Shown: piece by piece, positions 1 to 6,360 of the stretch
Position numbering within the stretch: position 1 is the stretch's first letter
Layout: each line of letters starts with the position of its first letter
NCBI GenBank assembly: GCA_005809115.1
Contig: SYLK01000709.1
Coordinates: forward strand, 1 to 10,235
DNA length: 10,235 nucleotides
Direction: 5' to 3'
Source of the DNA: Planctomyces sp.
Lineage (GTDB): Bacteria; Planctomycetota; Planctomycetia; Planctomycetales; Planctomycetaceae
Notes under the pieces: model-generated
What the model was told of the DNA's origin: nothing
Databases searched by the model: none
The model's input: only the letters and a program-made list of their open reading frames with translations
Program-made: the position numbers and the translations under genes

Positions 1-438
1 CACCACACCCTTGCGGACGGGCATCGGCTTTCCATCGACAGCCGATCCGGGAATGTGTCCGTCCTGCGGAAAAAAGATGGCGAAACTGCCGGCGGGCACT
101 TGCACAAAGCTGCCCTGACCGTCGAAGAGCGCGTAGTCATCCTTGCTGTCGTAGGGCTTTCGAATCGACAGCGTGCGGATATTCGCGTATCCCATCTCCT
201 CGATTCCGGCAGCCACGAACTGCACGTCGATGTACTTGCGGTGGGCTTCCCAGACTCCCTGATCGCGCGGTTTCGTGATGTTGTCCTGAACGAGCGCGTA
301 GATTTCGTCCCCCTGGAGCGGAATTTTCCCGGCTGCCAGTTTCGTACAGTCGTTGTCTGTCAGGTACTTCAGGGCCGACGCAATCCTCGCACCAAGCCCG
401 CCATAAAGACCGGCATTTTCCAGTCTGTCCAGAATCAT
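1..438 (-). CDS. YhcH/YjgK/YiaL family protein (DUF386), C-terminal end cut by window edge
   Basis: The minus-strand frame begins at ATG (436-438), with a GGAGG ribosome site at 448-452. It stays open to base 1, giving 146 residues of a family usually about 150 long, so only the last few residues are missing. Family hallmarks are visible: an N-terminal MILDRLENA, then WEAHRKYIDVQFVAAGIEEM (residues 63-82, with E64 and H66), then GSFAIFFPQDGHIPG (residues 117-131, with H128). These histidine and glutamate positions correspond to the cupin-like metal site of the family. Members include E. coli YhcH/YiaL/TabA and are found with sialic acid or other sugar catabolism genes, and a role in sugar anomer or epimer processing or biofilm modulation has been suggested. 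No sugar catabolism neighbour is visible here, so the substrate is unknown. It is divergent from the RicT-like gene across a 180-bp intergenic region. Confidence 0.9.
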   Translation of the reverse strand, partial: MILDRLENAGLYGGLGARIASALKYLTDNDCTKLAAGKIPLQGDEIYALVQDNITKPRDQGVWEAHRKYIDVQFVAAGIEEMGYANIRTLSIRKPYDSKDDYALFDGQGSFVQVPAGSFAIFFPQDGHIPGSAVDGKPMPVRKGVV

Positions 439-447
439 TGTGGTTCG

Positions 448-452
448 CCTCC
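448..452 (-). promoter_or_regulatory. Shine-Dalgarno site of the DUF386 gene
   Basis: The minus strand reads GGAGG nine bases before the ATG at 438. This fixes the start codon and excludes the longer upstream reading in the same region. The 180-bp divergent spacer (439-618) must hold promoters for both flanking genes, but I see no convincing -35/-10 pair. Confidence 0.6.
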
Positions 453-618
453 GGAATCCAGTGCTGCCGCCGAACATGAAGCGGCTGATCGTGCATTGGA
501 CTAAAAACGTGCACCGAGTGGAACCGTGCGGATCGCTGAAAGTTCGCGCTCACCCGGTCACAGTTCCGCAGGTCGATCAAGTCGTGTACCATCTGTCGGC
601 AGCAGGAGACTGTGATCC

Positions 619-1560
619 ATGTCAGAACCAGTTGTATTGACAGAAGATGCACCGGCGGCAGAGGTGTCAGCGTATATCGTCCGCTATGGCACGATGCGGC
701 TGCTGGGCGAATTTGAAGCAAGGCGAAATCAGACCTGTTCACGTGGTGACGAAGTGGTCGTCCGCTCCGAACGCGGGACCGAATGGGGCACCGTGCTGTG
801 CCCGGCGACCGACCGTTCGCGCGAATACCTTGGGCAGACGCGATCCGGCGGCGGCAGAATCCTGCGATTCGCGTCCGATGACGACCGTCGGACTCGTCAG
901 GAAATCGCTGACAGAGAGCGGACACTGTTTCAGCGCGCAGGAGAAATGATCGCCGAACGAAATCTCCAGATGCAGCTCATTGATTCCGAACAGACGCTGG
1001 GCAGTGAACGTCTGATCCTGTACTACCTGTCAGAGAAGCGGGTTGACTTCCGCGAACTTGTCAAGCTGATGGCGCGCGACTTCAACACGCGGATTGAACT
1101 GCGACAGATTGGTGTTCGTGACGAAGCAAAGCTGCTGGCGGATTACGGTGACTGCGGAAAGCCCGTCTGCTGCAACACGCATCTGCAGGAAATGCCACCA
1201 GTTTCCATGAAGATGGCGAAGCTGCAGAAGGCGACGCTGGATCCGAACAAGATTTCCGGTCGGTGTGGCCGGTTGAAGTGCTGTCTGAGGTACGAGTATG
1301 ACACGTATGAAGCACACCGGCGAGAGCTGCCCGCGGTGGGGGCCACGGTGATCACAAAAACCGGGCGTGGACGCGTGGTGTCGCAGGAGCTGCTGGCCCG
1401 CAAGCTGGTGCTGGTGTTTGAAGATGGTCGACGCGGGATTGCCGATGAAACCGAAATAGTCACCGTGATTTCCCGGACCGGGTCTGGTCGAAGCAACAAT
1501 CCGGATTCAGACGATCAAAATGACGAACCGGGACTTCATTCAGATGACGTCACGTTGTAG
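619..1560 (+). CDS. PSP1 C-terminal domain protein, RicT (YaaT)-like
   Basis: This 313-residue protein starts at ATG 619, with AGGAG at 604-608. The PSP1/RicT core is clear: an N-terminal beta-rich part (about 17-85), a helical linker (95-120), the LILYYLSEKRVDFRELVK segment (132-149), then GDCGKPVCC (177-185) and KISGRCGRLKCCLRYEYDTY (211-230). Cysteines 179, 184, 185, 216, 221 and 222 match the conserved set that in Bacillus RicT helps bind Fe-S clusters in the RicA-RicF-RicT complex, which promotes mRNA processing by RNase Y. The tail after about residue 287 is acidic and polar and probably disordered. No RicA or RicF partner is in the window, so the RNA-processing role is inferred from the family only. 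The Minf_1886-type gene begins 60 bp downstream on the same strand, so the two probably form an operon. Confidence 0.92.
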   Translation: MSEPVVLTEDAPAAEVSAYIVRYGTMRLLGEFEARRNQTCSRGDEVVVRSERGTEWGTVLCPATDRSREYLGQTRSGGGRILRFASDDDRRTRQEIADRERTLFQRAGEMIAERNLQMQLIDSEQTLGSERLILYYLSEKRVDFRELVKLMARDFNTRIELRQIGVRDEAKLLADYGDCGKPVCCNTHLQEMPPVSMKMAKLQKATLDPNKISGRCGRLKCCLRYEYDTYEAHRRELPAVGATVITKTGRGRVVSQELLARKLVLVFEDGRRGIADETEIVTVISRTGSGRSNNPDSDDQNDEPGLHSDDVTL

Positions 1561-1620
1561 AATCCCGACGCTCTGTCAAGAGTTGATGCATTTCTGCAAC
1601 GCAGGATGGACTGGTGAGCG

Positions 1621-2004
1621 ATGGCGACCGTCAAGAATCGTTCGAGTCAGCGGAAGTTTCACGCACACGCGTACGACTTCGTCTTCTCGGCCATGCGTTT
1701 TACGCAGGAACGACTGGGGCGCAGCCGCAGTTCAGAGCAGTTTGGACATATCACCGGTCCGGAACTTCTGGACGGCGTCCGTGAGCTGGGCCTGCGTCAC
1801 TTCGGCATGCTGGCCATTCCTGTGTTCAGTCGCTGGGGAATTCAGTCGACCGACGACTTCGGGCGAATCGTCTTCGAGCTGATCGAGCGGGGCGAAATGC
1901 GCAAGACTGACGACGACCAGCTGACCGATTTCAACGGAGTCTATGACTTCCGCAAGGTGTTTTACGAAGAGTACACGCTCGACACGACTGCGGCGTTCGG
2001 CTGA
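1621..2004 (+). CDS. Minf_1886 / TIGR04138-type conserved protein of planctomycetes and verrucomicrobia
   Basis: This 127-residue soluble protein has no predicted function. The recognisable family pattern includes YDFVFSAMRFTQERLG (about 18-33), FGHITGPELLDGVRELGLRHFG (41-62), then a WGIQSTDDFGRIVFELIE stretch (71-88) and the DFNGVYDFRKVF motif (103-114). From memory this matches the family restricted to Planctomycetota and Verrucomicrobiota. The start is ATG 1621 with a modest GGTGAG just upstream. It lies 60 bp after the RicT-like gene, so co-transcription is likely. Oddity: the last codons (Ala-Phe-Gly-stop) form the first unit of a five-copy 18-bp tandem repeat. Beyond the TGA (2002-2004) the same frame stays open to a TGA at 2158-2160. 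The family core ends before the repeat, so the annotated stop is probably the functional one. Confidence 0.88.
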   Translation: MATVKNRSSQRKFHAHAYDFVFSAMRFTQERLGRSRSSEQFGHITGPELLDGVRELGLRHFGMLAIPVFSRWGIQSTDDFGRIVFELIERGEMRKTDDDQLTDFNGVYDFRKVFYEEYTLDTTAAFG

Positions 2005-2082
2005 CCGGCGGCGTTCGGCTGTCCGGTGGCGTTCGGCTGCCCGGCGGCGTTCGGCTGTCACGGAGCGTTCGGCTGTCCGGCG
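1993..2082 (+). repeat. 18-bp tandem repeat, five copies, overlapping a stop codon
   Basis: Five contiguous 18-bp units begin at 1993, 2011, 2029, 2047 and 2065, each starting with the invariant core GCGTTCGGCTG followed by a variable seven bases (ACCGGCG, TCCGGTG, CCCGGCG, TCACGGA, TCCGGCG). The first unit contains the TGA stop of the upstream gene. Units 2 to 5 have TGT or TGC at that position, so in the same frame they would encode repeats of the form Ala-Phe-Gly-Cys-Pro/His. The array lies in the 163-bp gap between two convergent genes. Confidence 0.95.
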
Positions 2083-2112
2083 CATCATGTCGGAATTCCC
2101 GGGGGGGAACGG

Positions 2113-2169
2113 CCGATTTCTGGCACGGCTGCCGTTTCTGAGGGGATGCCCCGTTTCTGAGGCGACATC
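2113..2169 (+). repeat. Degenerate 19-bp repeat, three copies, at the 3' end of the TPR/peptidase gene
   Basis: Units at 2113, 2132 and 2151 share CCGtTTCTGaGG-type starts. Copies 2 and 3 both begin CCGTTTCTGAGG, and copy 1 is CCGATTTCTGG. The third copy runs into the stop codon of the minus-strand gene (2168-2170). Only about 11-12 bases of each unit are conserved, so this is weaker than the 18-bp array next to it. Confidence 0.55.
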
Positions 2170-4768
2170 AGGGGGCTGGAGAAACTTCCGGGCCTGGAGG
2201 TGCCTCTGCGGATGGTGTGGTGTCGCTGGCTTCGGCCGGCTGAAGCGCCAGTAAGAGTCTGTGTGCGGCCCGGTAGCGGGGAGCAAGCTGCAGCGACAGC
2301 AGGACATGTTTCCGGGCGGCGGCACGGTCAGGATTCTCGAATAGCTCGGCCAGACGGAAGTGAAGTCTGGCGGCATCGTCCGGCTGCAGCTGCAGCAGAC
2401 ACTCGAGTGCGGCCGCCGCACTTCTGACATCTCCTGTCCGTTCCGCCGCAGCGGCCATTCGACTGGTCGGTTCCGGCTGAAACGGATCGATTCCGCGAAT
2501 CACCCAGCCCAGACGGACGGTTTCGGACAGCCGATTGTTGTCAAACTCCAGTTGCTGGAGTCGGACTGCGGCCGGGAGGTCATCGGCCGAACGCAGCATA
2601 TGGTCACGCAGCAGCGACATTTCGCCGTCGCAGTCACCTCGCCGCTGACAGATCTCGGCCAGCAGACGGCGGGGTCCCGCCGGGCTGACGTCATCGGGGA
2701 CCAGCGTCATCAGGTGTCTCAGGATCGATTCCGCCTGGGCATCCTGTCCGTCCGCGATCTGCCGTGTCGCCAGGGACAGACCGGCCGTGAAGTGGTCCGG
2801 ATGTTCCTTCACAAAGGCTGCCAGCTGGCCCGTGTCAGCGGGCGTCAGCTTCCCGAGGAGTTCTTCGTCGAACCGGGCAGTGGGTGCAAACAGCTCTGCC
2901 TGATGTGCGAGATACGTGGCAAACGCGGCTTCGAACTCAGGCATTCCGGTTGTGTGTCGGCTCAGGGCATCGTTGATGGAAATTCCATCCCTGAGATCCC
3001 CCAGAACTCGCAGCAGGGCATCATGCCCGAATTCCTCAACCAGATATGCGACAACCATGGAGGATTCAAAATATGCGAAGTTCAGTTCGTCTCCGCCGTC
3101 GGCTGTCAGGAAAGCGCTGCTGAGCTGACTGACCGGGGTGATTTCTGCTCGACGAATGCGGTCGCGAAACTCCGGTGTCATCCGCTGGCCCCAGCGGGCG
3201 TCCCGCCGTCGTTCTTCGTAGACGGAGATCCCTTCGCTCAGCCATCGGGGAATCCGATTGTTCGTCATCTGCAGGGTGATGACATGACAGAACTCGTGCC
3301 ACAGAACGCTTTCCCAGCTGGACGGGTGTTCTCGACGCGACGCCGGACTGTTGGCCGTGATGACACGGCCGAAACACACGCCCAGGAAACCGGACACATC
3401 GGGCACGCCGAACGTGCGGACGGCGAAGTCTTCGGCGCGAGGAAAAATCTCGACGATGACCGGACCTGTCGGAGTGAACTGATATCGACTGACAAGTTCC
3501 GAAAAGGCGTTTTCCAGCAGCTGCATTGCCTGCGAGCCGTAAATGGCCGCTTCGCGTTTTTCCATCCGCAGCTGGAACCGGTCACTTCGGAGTGTCGCAA
3601 AGTTGTCCAGCCGATCTTTCAGCTGCAGCAGATTGAACAGGGTGACATGGTATCCATCGCCCTGGTGCGCTGTGGCTGCAGCCTGCCAGCCTGCGACATC
3701 TTCGCCGAGGCGAAGCAGATCCTGGGCGAGCTGGATGCTGGCGTTCTGGTACAGCGGGTCCGTTTCCAGGGCTTTTTTCTGGAACGCCGCTCCTTCCGTG
3801 AAGCGATATTTCTGTGAGAGCTTGCGGCCGATCAGATAATCGACGCGCGGGCTGCGTACGGAAAATCGGACAGCGGCCGCCTGGCTGTCGTCCGCGGCCT
3901 GCAGGTTGTGCTGCAGGTGATGGATGACAGCCTGAAGCGCGTGCGCATCCGGACTGTGCGGATTGGTGCTGAAGACGCGGGCCAGGGTGGATCCGGCGGC
4001 CTCGTAGTCTTCGGCATCAATCTGTTCTTCGGCGAGGCGTGTGAGCGCAGGTTCGAAGGCCGGGTTGATCTGCAGAGTCTTTCGCAGCAGTTCGACGGCC
4101 GCTGGCTTGTCCGCCGTCCACAGCGATTCCGCCAGCGAAAACAGGATCTCCGGGTTCTGTGGGAAATCGCGGGATGCCGGTTGCAGGATGTCGGCTGCCA
4201 GTCGAAAGTCGCCCTTGGTAACGGCCAGTTGTCCCGCGGCAAGGAAACCGTCCGGGCGATTTCCGTAGTTGCGCCGGGCACGCTCAAAGAATGACTCCTG
4301 TACGGTTTTCGGATCGCCTCCGGCGGCCAGTGCGGCCTGACCCAGGGCAACGAGGTCACCGGCGTCGGTATACCGCCACGCGGCGGTCGACGCCAGGCTG
4401 GCGACTTTCTGCAGAGCCGCTGCCGCCTGTTCCGGCTGCCCGTTGGCCAGCGCGACCTGATGCTCGAGAAAAGCCAGTCGGACACTCCAGGAGTAACGTT
4501 CGAGACCGACTTTGATCGTTGCGGCGGCCTCCGGGTAGAGTCCCAGGGCAAGTTCACACCGGGTTTTCAGCAGGGGCCATTCTTCGCCATAACTGCGATC
4601 GGCAATGGCGGCGGCAGTTGCGGCAAGGCACTTCTGGTACTCGCCCGTGCGCAGCAGCTCGTGGCATTCACTGATTGTCGCGGCCTGAACCCTGGATTCC
4701 GTGACGACATGCACTCCCGGAAGGCTGGGGACTGACAGCGACATCAGAATTGCTGCCGTGCGGAGCAT
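2168..4768 (-). CDS. Exported TPR-repeat protein with peptidase-MA-like zinc metalloprotease domain
   Basis: This 866-residue protein starts at ATG 4768, with a strong GGAGGAA six bases upstream. The N-terminus (about 1-29, ending near SRVQA) looks like a weak signal peptide, so an extracytoplasmic location is likely. TPR-like helical pairs occupy roughly 33-390, rich in A/L/E repeats such as PEQAAAALQKVASL. A peptidase-MA-like gluzincin domain follows at about 410-630. It has H491-E492-F-C-H495 and the downstream WLSEGISVYEE, where E512 is the probable third zinc ligand, then the family-typical YFESSMVVAYLVEEFG. More TPR-like repeats follow (about 640-840), with a Pro/Ala/Ser-rich end. All expected catalytic residues are present, so it is probably an active peptidase held in a protein-interaction scaffold; the substrate is unknown. 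It converges on the Minf_1886-type gene and diverges from the CBS gene. Confidence 0.88.
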   Translation of the reverse strand: MLRTAAILMSLSVPSLPGVHVVTESRVQAATISECHELLRTGEYQKCLAATAAAIADRSYGEEWPLLKTRCELALGLYPEAAATIKVGLERYSWSVRLAFLEHQVALANGQPEQAAAALQKVASLASTAAWRYTDAGDLVALGQAALAAGGDPKTVQESFFERARRNYGNRPDGFLAAGQLAVTKGDFRLAADILQPASRDFPQNPEILFSLAESLWTADKPAAVELLRKTLQINPAFEPALTRLAEEQIDAEDYEAAGSTLARVFSTNPHSPDAHALQAVIHHLQHNLQAADDSQAAAVRFSVRSPRVDYLIGRKLSQKYRFTEGAAFQKKALETDPLYQNASIQLAQDLLRLGEDVAGWQAAATAHQGDGYHVTLFNLLQLKDRLDNFATLRSDRFQLRMEKREAAIYGSQAMQLLENAFSELVSRYQFTPTGPVIVEIFPRAEDFAVRTFGVPDVSGFLGVCFGRVITANSPASRREHPSSWESVLWHEFCHVITLQMTNNRIPRWLSEGISVYEERRRDARWGQRMTPEFRDRIRRAEITPVSQLSSAFLTADGGDELNFAYFESSMVVAYLVEEFGHDALLRVLGDLRDGISINDALSRHTTGMPEFEAAFATYLAHQAELFAPTARFDEELLGKLTPADTGQLAAFVKEHPDHFTAGLSLATRQIADGQDAQAESILRHLMTLVPDDVSPAGPRRLLAEICQRRGDCDGEMSLLRDHMLRSADDLPAAVRLQQLEFDNNRLSETVRLGWVIRGIDPFQPEPTSRMAAAAERTGDVRSAAAALECLLQLQPDDAARLHFRLAELFENPDRAAARKHVLLSLQLAPRYRAAHRLLLALQPAEASDTTPSAEAPPGPEVSPAP

Positions 4769-4772
4769 GTTG

Positions 4773-4779
4773 TTCCTCC
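4773..4779 (-). promoter_or_regulatory. Strong Shine-Dalgarno site of the TPR/peptidase gene
   Basis: The minus strand reads GGAGGAA shortly before ATG 4768. This is the best ribosome site near the start and supports including the signal-peptide-like N-terminus. Confidence 0.7.
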
Positions 4780-4846
4780 AGGTCCCGGATATTCCGCCGG
4801 TTCACCGTGTCAGAGCAGTCATTCCGGGCACCACTGAACTGGACAG

Positions 4847-4878
4847 GCCACTGTGCCGCGGTGCCACTGTGCCGGAGT
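4847..4878 (+). repeat. 16-bp tandem duplication upstream of the TPR/peptidase gene
   Basis: Two adjacent 16-bp units (4847-4862, 4863-4878) both begin GCCACTGTGCCG and differ at two of the last four bases. They sit about 80-110 bp upstream of the minus-strand start at 4768, so they could lie in its promoter region or 5' leader. Confidence 0.8.
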
Positions 4879-5155
4879 GCGGTGTTTCCCGACCAGGCTC
4901 GGATGCACCGCGACGCCGTGACCCAGCGTCGCAGCAGCATACACTGTCTGGGCGGAGGATCCACGTCGCTGACTGGAGTCGCCGTCAAAATCAGCAAAAA
5001 CCGAATACACGGTGAAAATCCGCAGCACATGTTGATTTTCAGCAACAGACGGCGGCAGTGACGATTCTTTTCCGGGGACCGTGTCCTAGGTTTCCAGTGC
5101 CTGTCGGGCGACTGATTCCCATGCGGAATCTCCGGCGCAGTCCGGAGAGGCGAGG

Positions 5156-5203
5156 CCGGAATCGGACCAGAGCACATCACCGGAATCGGACCAGAGCACA
5201 TCA
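5156..5203 (+). repeat. 24-bp perfect tandem duplication just upstream of the CBS gene
   Basis: Two identical adjacent 24-bp units (5156-5179, 5180-5203) run from CCGGAATCGG to GAGCACATCA. The second ends directly before the AGGAG ribosome site of the CBS gene, so the duplication lies in the 5' untranslated leader or the promoter of that gene. Confidence 0.93.
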
Positions 5204-5210
5204 CAGGAGA
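5204..5210 (+). promoter_or_regulatory. Ribosome binding site deciding the CBS gene start
   Basis: An AGGAG at 5205-5209 sits seven bases before ATG 5217. It supports this start over an in-frame GTG at 5058, whose extra residues would translate the 24-bp duplication as basic, low-complexity sequence. Confidence 0.75.
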
Positions 5211-5216
5211 AATCTG

Positions 5217-5954
5217 ATGCAGCCGAAACGTGTCCAGGAACTCATGTGGAGCCAGCATGCGGCGGTGGTTTCGCTGTCGCTGACCGTTCGCGAAGCGGCT
5301 GAGCGGCTGATCGTGAGCGACACTGACCTGCTGGCGGTTCGCGATTCCCAGGGCAGACTGGCAGGGATCGTGATGGAGTCGGCAGTGGTCCGCTGCCTGC
5401 TGGCGACCCCTCCGGCCGGTGCCACGATCGAGCCTCTGCTGATTCGTCATGTGGACTTCGTCCGTCACGACGACACCGTCAGTTCCGTGCTGCATCTGTT
5501 TCGTTCGGCCTGCCATACGGCTGTTCCTGTGGTCGATCAGCATCAGCGTGTCTGCGGTCTGCTGCTGCGGCGGGACATTATGGCGGAGATGCTGAATACG
5601 GCCGGCAGAGTCGCTCCCGCCGTGGTGCCCCCGGCAGCTGTGCCGGCACCTGCTCAGTCTTCCCCGGGGTCACAACCTGCGGCCCGGCAGGAACCGACTG
5701 CCGATGCGCCATGGCCGCGGACGTCGCTGTCGGCGCGGATTGACAGGGGGGAGGAAGCAGTCCGCCCGCCGGATCCTGCGGGTGCCGCGACGACTTCACG
5801 CGACAGTGCGACTTCGCGCGACAGTGATGGCAGTGGCAGGGGGCCGGGTGAGGGCACTCATCAGCGTCCTCACTTCCTGACCGGTGAAGAAGCGCGTCGC
5901 CGGCTCAGCGGCGCGGACCAGATTCAGGGTGGCATCTGCGATCCGCCGTGGTAG
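5217..5954 (+). CDS. Two-CBS-domain protein with long disordered C-terminal tail
   Basis: The protein is 245 residues from ATG 5217. A tandem CBS pair (Bateman module) fills the first half. CBS1 (about 10-62) includes VVSLSLTVREAAERLIVSDTDLLAV and GRLAGIVMESAVVRCLLA. CBS2 (about 73-126) includes FVRHDDTVSSVLHLFRSACHTAVPVVD and RVCGLLLRRDIMAEML. Such modules usually bind adenine nucleotides and regulate a partner. Residues about 130-245 are rich in Pro, Ala, Ser, Asp and Arg, with an in-frame 18-bp duplication giving TSRDSATSRDSD, and look disordered; the last stretch (FLTGEEARRRLSGADQ) may be a short helix. There is no fused effector domain and no obvious operon partner, as the next gene is 411 bp away across a MITE-like element. 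Ligand and target are unknown. Confidence 0.85.
   Translation: MQPKRVQELMWSQHAAVVSLSLTVREAAERLIVSDTDLLAVRDSQGRLAGIVMESAVVRCLLATPPAGATIEPLLIRHVDFVRHDDTVSSVLHLFRSACHTAVPVVDQHQRVCGLLLRRDIMAEMLNTAGRVAPAVVPPAAVPAPAQSSPGSQPAARQEPTADAPWPRTSLSARIDRGEEAVRPPDPAGAATTSRDSATSRDSDGSGRGPGEGTHQRPHFLTGEEARRRLSGADQIQGGICDPPW
5790..5825 (+). repeat. In-frame 18-bp tandem duplication in the CBS protein tail
   Basis: Two adjacent 18-bp units (5790-5807, 5808-5825) are nearly identical (cgacttc[a/g]cgcgacagt core). They encode a repeated TSRDS peptide. The length is a multiple of three, so the reading frame is kept, as expected for a duplication tolerated in a disordered tail. Confidence 0.85.
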
Positions 5955-6079
5955 TGCGACCGATGGTTCTGCCGTCAGAATTCCGGGCTGCGGTTGGCGC
6001 TGTGCCGGTGATGGCATAAGCTCACGGGGATGTTACTTCTGCCCGGACAGGCCGGCGTGGGTGTTGCCACGCACGGTTA

Positions 6080-6107
6080 GGACCGGCCAAAAAATCAGTT
6101 GAACAAA
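6080..6107 (+). repeat. Left terminal inverted repeat of the MITE-like element
   Basis: This 28-bp arm begins GGACCGGCC and ends GTTGAACAAA. It pairs perfectly with 6289-6316. It contains an A6 run which becomes T6 in the other arm. Confidence 0.95.
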
Positions 6108-6110
6108 TTG

Positions 6111-6143
6111 TCTGGTCAGGGAAGCGCAGCGCCCCTGACCAGA
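6111..6143. repeat. Strong hairpin inside the element
   Basis: TCTGGTCAGGG (6111-6121) and CCCTGACCAGA (6133-6143) form an 11-bp perfect stem. The 11-base loop AAGCGCAGCGC can itself pair as GCG/CGC. No T-run follows, so it is not a classical intrinsic terminator on the plus strand. It may be a transposase- or structure-related motif of the element, or an RNA hairpin. Confidence 0.85.
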
Positions 6144-6288
6144 ATCACGCTGGCGTGTGACAGCGGCTGGACCTGAATGTTTCGTTTTGACCGTAAAATT
6201 GCGGCATGAAATCATCGGCCAGCTGATGAACTGATCCAGCGAATCCGAATTCGAGTCGCAGGATTCATGCGGCCGAAGGTTTCATGAG

Positions 6289-6316
6289 TTTGTTCAACTG
6301 ATTTTTTGGCCGGTCC
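6289..6316 (-). repeat. Right terminal inverted repeat of the MITE-like element
   Basis: This 28-bp arm begins TTTGTTCAAC and ends GGCCGGTCC, the perfect reverse complement of 6080-6107. It ends 50 bp before the ATG of the radical SAM gene, so element-derived sequence lies in that gene's probable promoter or leader. Confidence 0.95.
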
Positions 6317-6352
6317 TTACCGCGGAGCGGTTGCTGAGGCAGGATGTCATCC

Positions 6353-6360
6353 GAGGTGAG
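6353..6360 (+). promoter_or_regulatory. Ribosome binding site of the radical SAM gene
   Basis: GAGGTGAG lies five bases before ATG 6366 and fixes this start. It lies 34 bp outside the TTA that flanks the MITE-like element, so it belongs to the host gene. Confidence 0.7.

Larger units (their letters stand above)
4769..5216. other. 448-bp divergent intergenic region with short duplications
   Basis: It lies between the starts of the minus-strand TPR/peptidase gene and the plus-strand CBS gene. It contains a 16-bp duplication (4847-4878), a 7-bp inverted repeat CGCCGTC/GACGGCG (4980-4986 and 5048-5054) bracketing an AT-richer stretch, a small hairpin CTCCGG/CCGGAG (5130-5147), and a 24-bp duplication (5156-5203). 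Open frames crossing it have no ribosome site and unlikely composition. It should contain two divergent promoters, but none could be placed with confidence. Confidence 0.6.
6077..6319. mobile_element. MITE-like non-autonomous element with 28-bp perfect terminal inverted repeats
   Basis: The sequence 6080-6107 (starting GGACCGGCC, then AAAAAATCAG, ending GAACAAA) is the exact reverse complement of 6289-6316, giving a 237-bp unit with perfect 28-bp terminal inverted repeats. TTA lies directly outside both ends in the same orientation (6077-6079 and 6317-6319), consistent with a 3-bp target duplication, or a TA duplication with one extra matching base. A few bases further out (CGG/CCG) also pair. 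Read inward, both arms encode RTGQKIS then stop. The 181-bp interior has no coding capacity but carries an 11-bp perfect hairpin and smaller ones. Size, structure and lack of a gene fit a MITE mobilised by a transposase elsewhere. A structured regulatory leader is the alternative. Transposase family not assigned. Confidence 0.72.

Noticed and set aside
137..925. Minus-strand open frame of 262 codons crossing the left divergent region
   Set aside because: It overlaps both the DUF386 and the RicT-like genes in other frames, is Arg/Ser-rich and has no motif.
2002..2004. Selenocysteine codon in the Minf_1886-type gene
   Set aside because: The TGA lies beyond the conserved family core and in a simple repeat, and no SECIS-like structure could be identified, so an ordinary stop is the simpler reading.
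1993..2082. CRISPR array
   Set aside because: The 18-bp units are contiguous without spacers and diverge within the unit; it is a simple tandem repeat.
2360..3817. Long plus-strand open frame (485 codons) opposite the TPR/peptidase gene
   Set aside because: It is fully antisense to a gene with clear domains and catalytic motifs. Its product has no recognisable motif and no ribosome site; it is a by-product of GC-rich codon use.
5058..5216. N-terminal extension of the CBS protein from a GTG at 5058
   Set aside because: It would translate the 24-bp duplication as basic low-complexity sequence. ATG 5217 has a well placed AGGAG and begins right at the CBS domain.
6111..6143. Intrinsic terminator for the CBS gene
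   Set aside because: The stem is strong but no T-run follows on the plus strand, and it lies inside the MITE-like element, over 150 bp after the stop codon.
6074..6322. Inverted repeat as ends of a complete insertion sequence with a transposase
   Set aside because: Only 181 bp lie between the arms and no frame there exceeds a few tens of codons or looks coding, so it cannot be autonomous.
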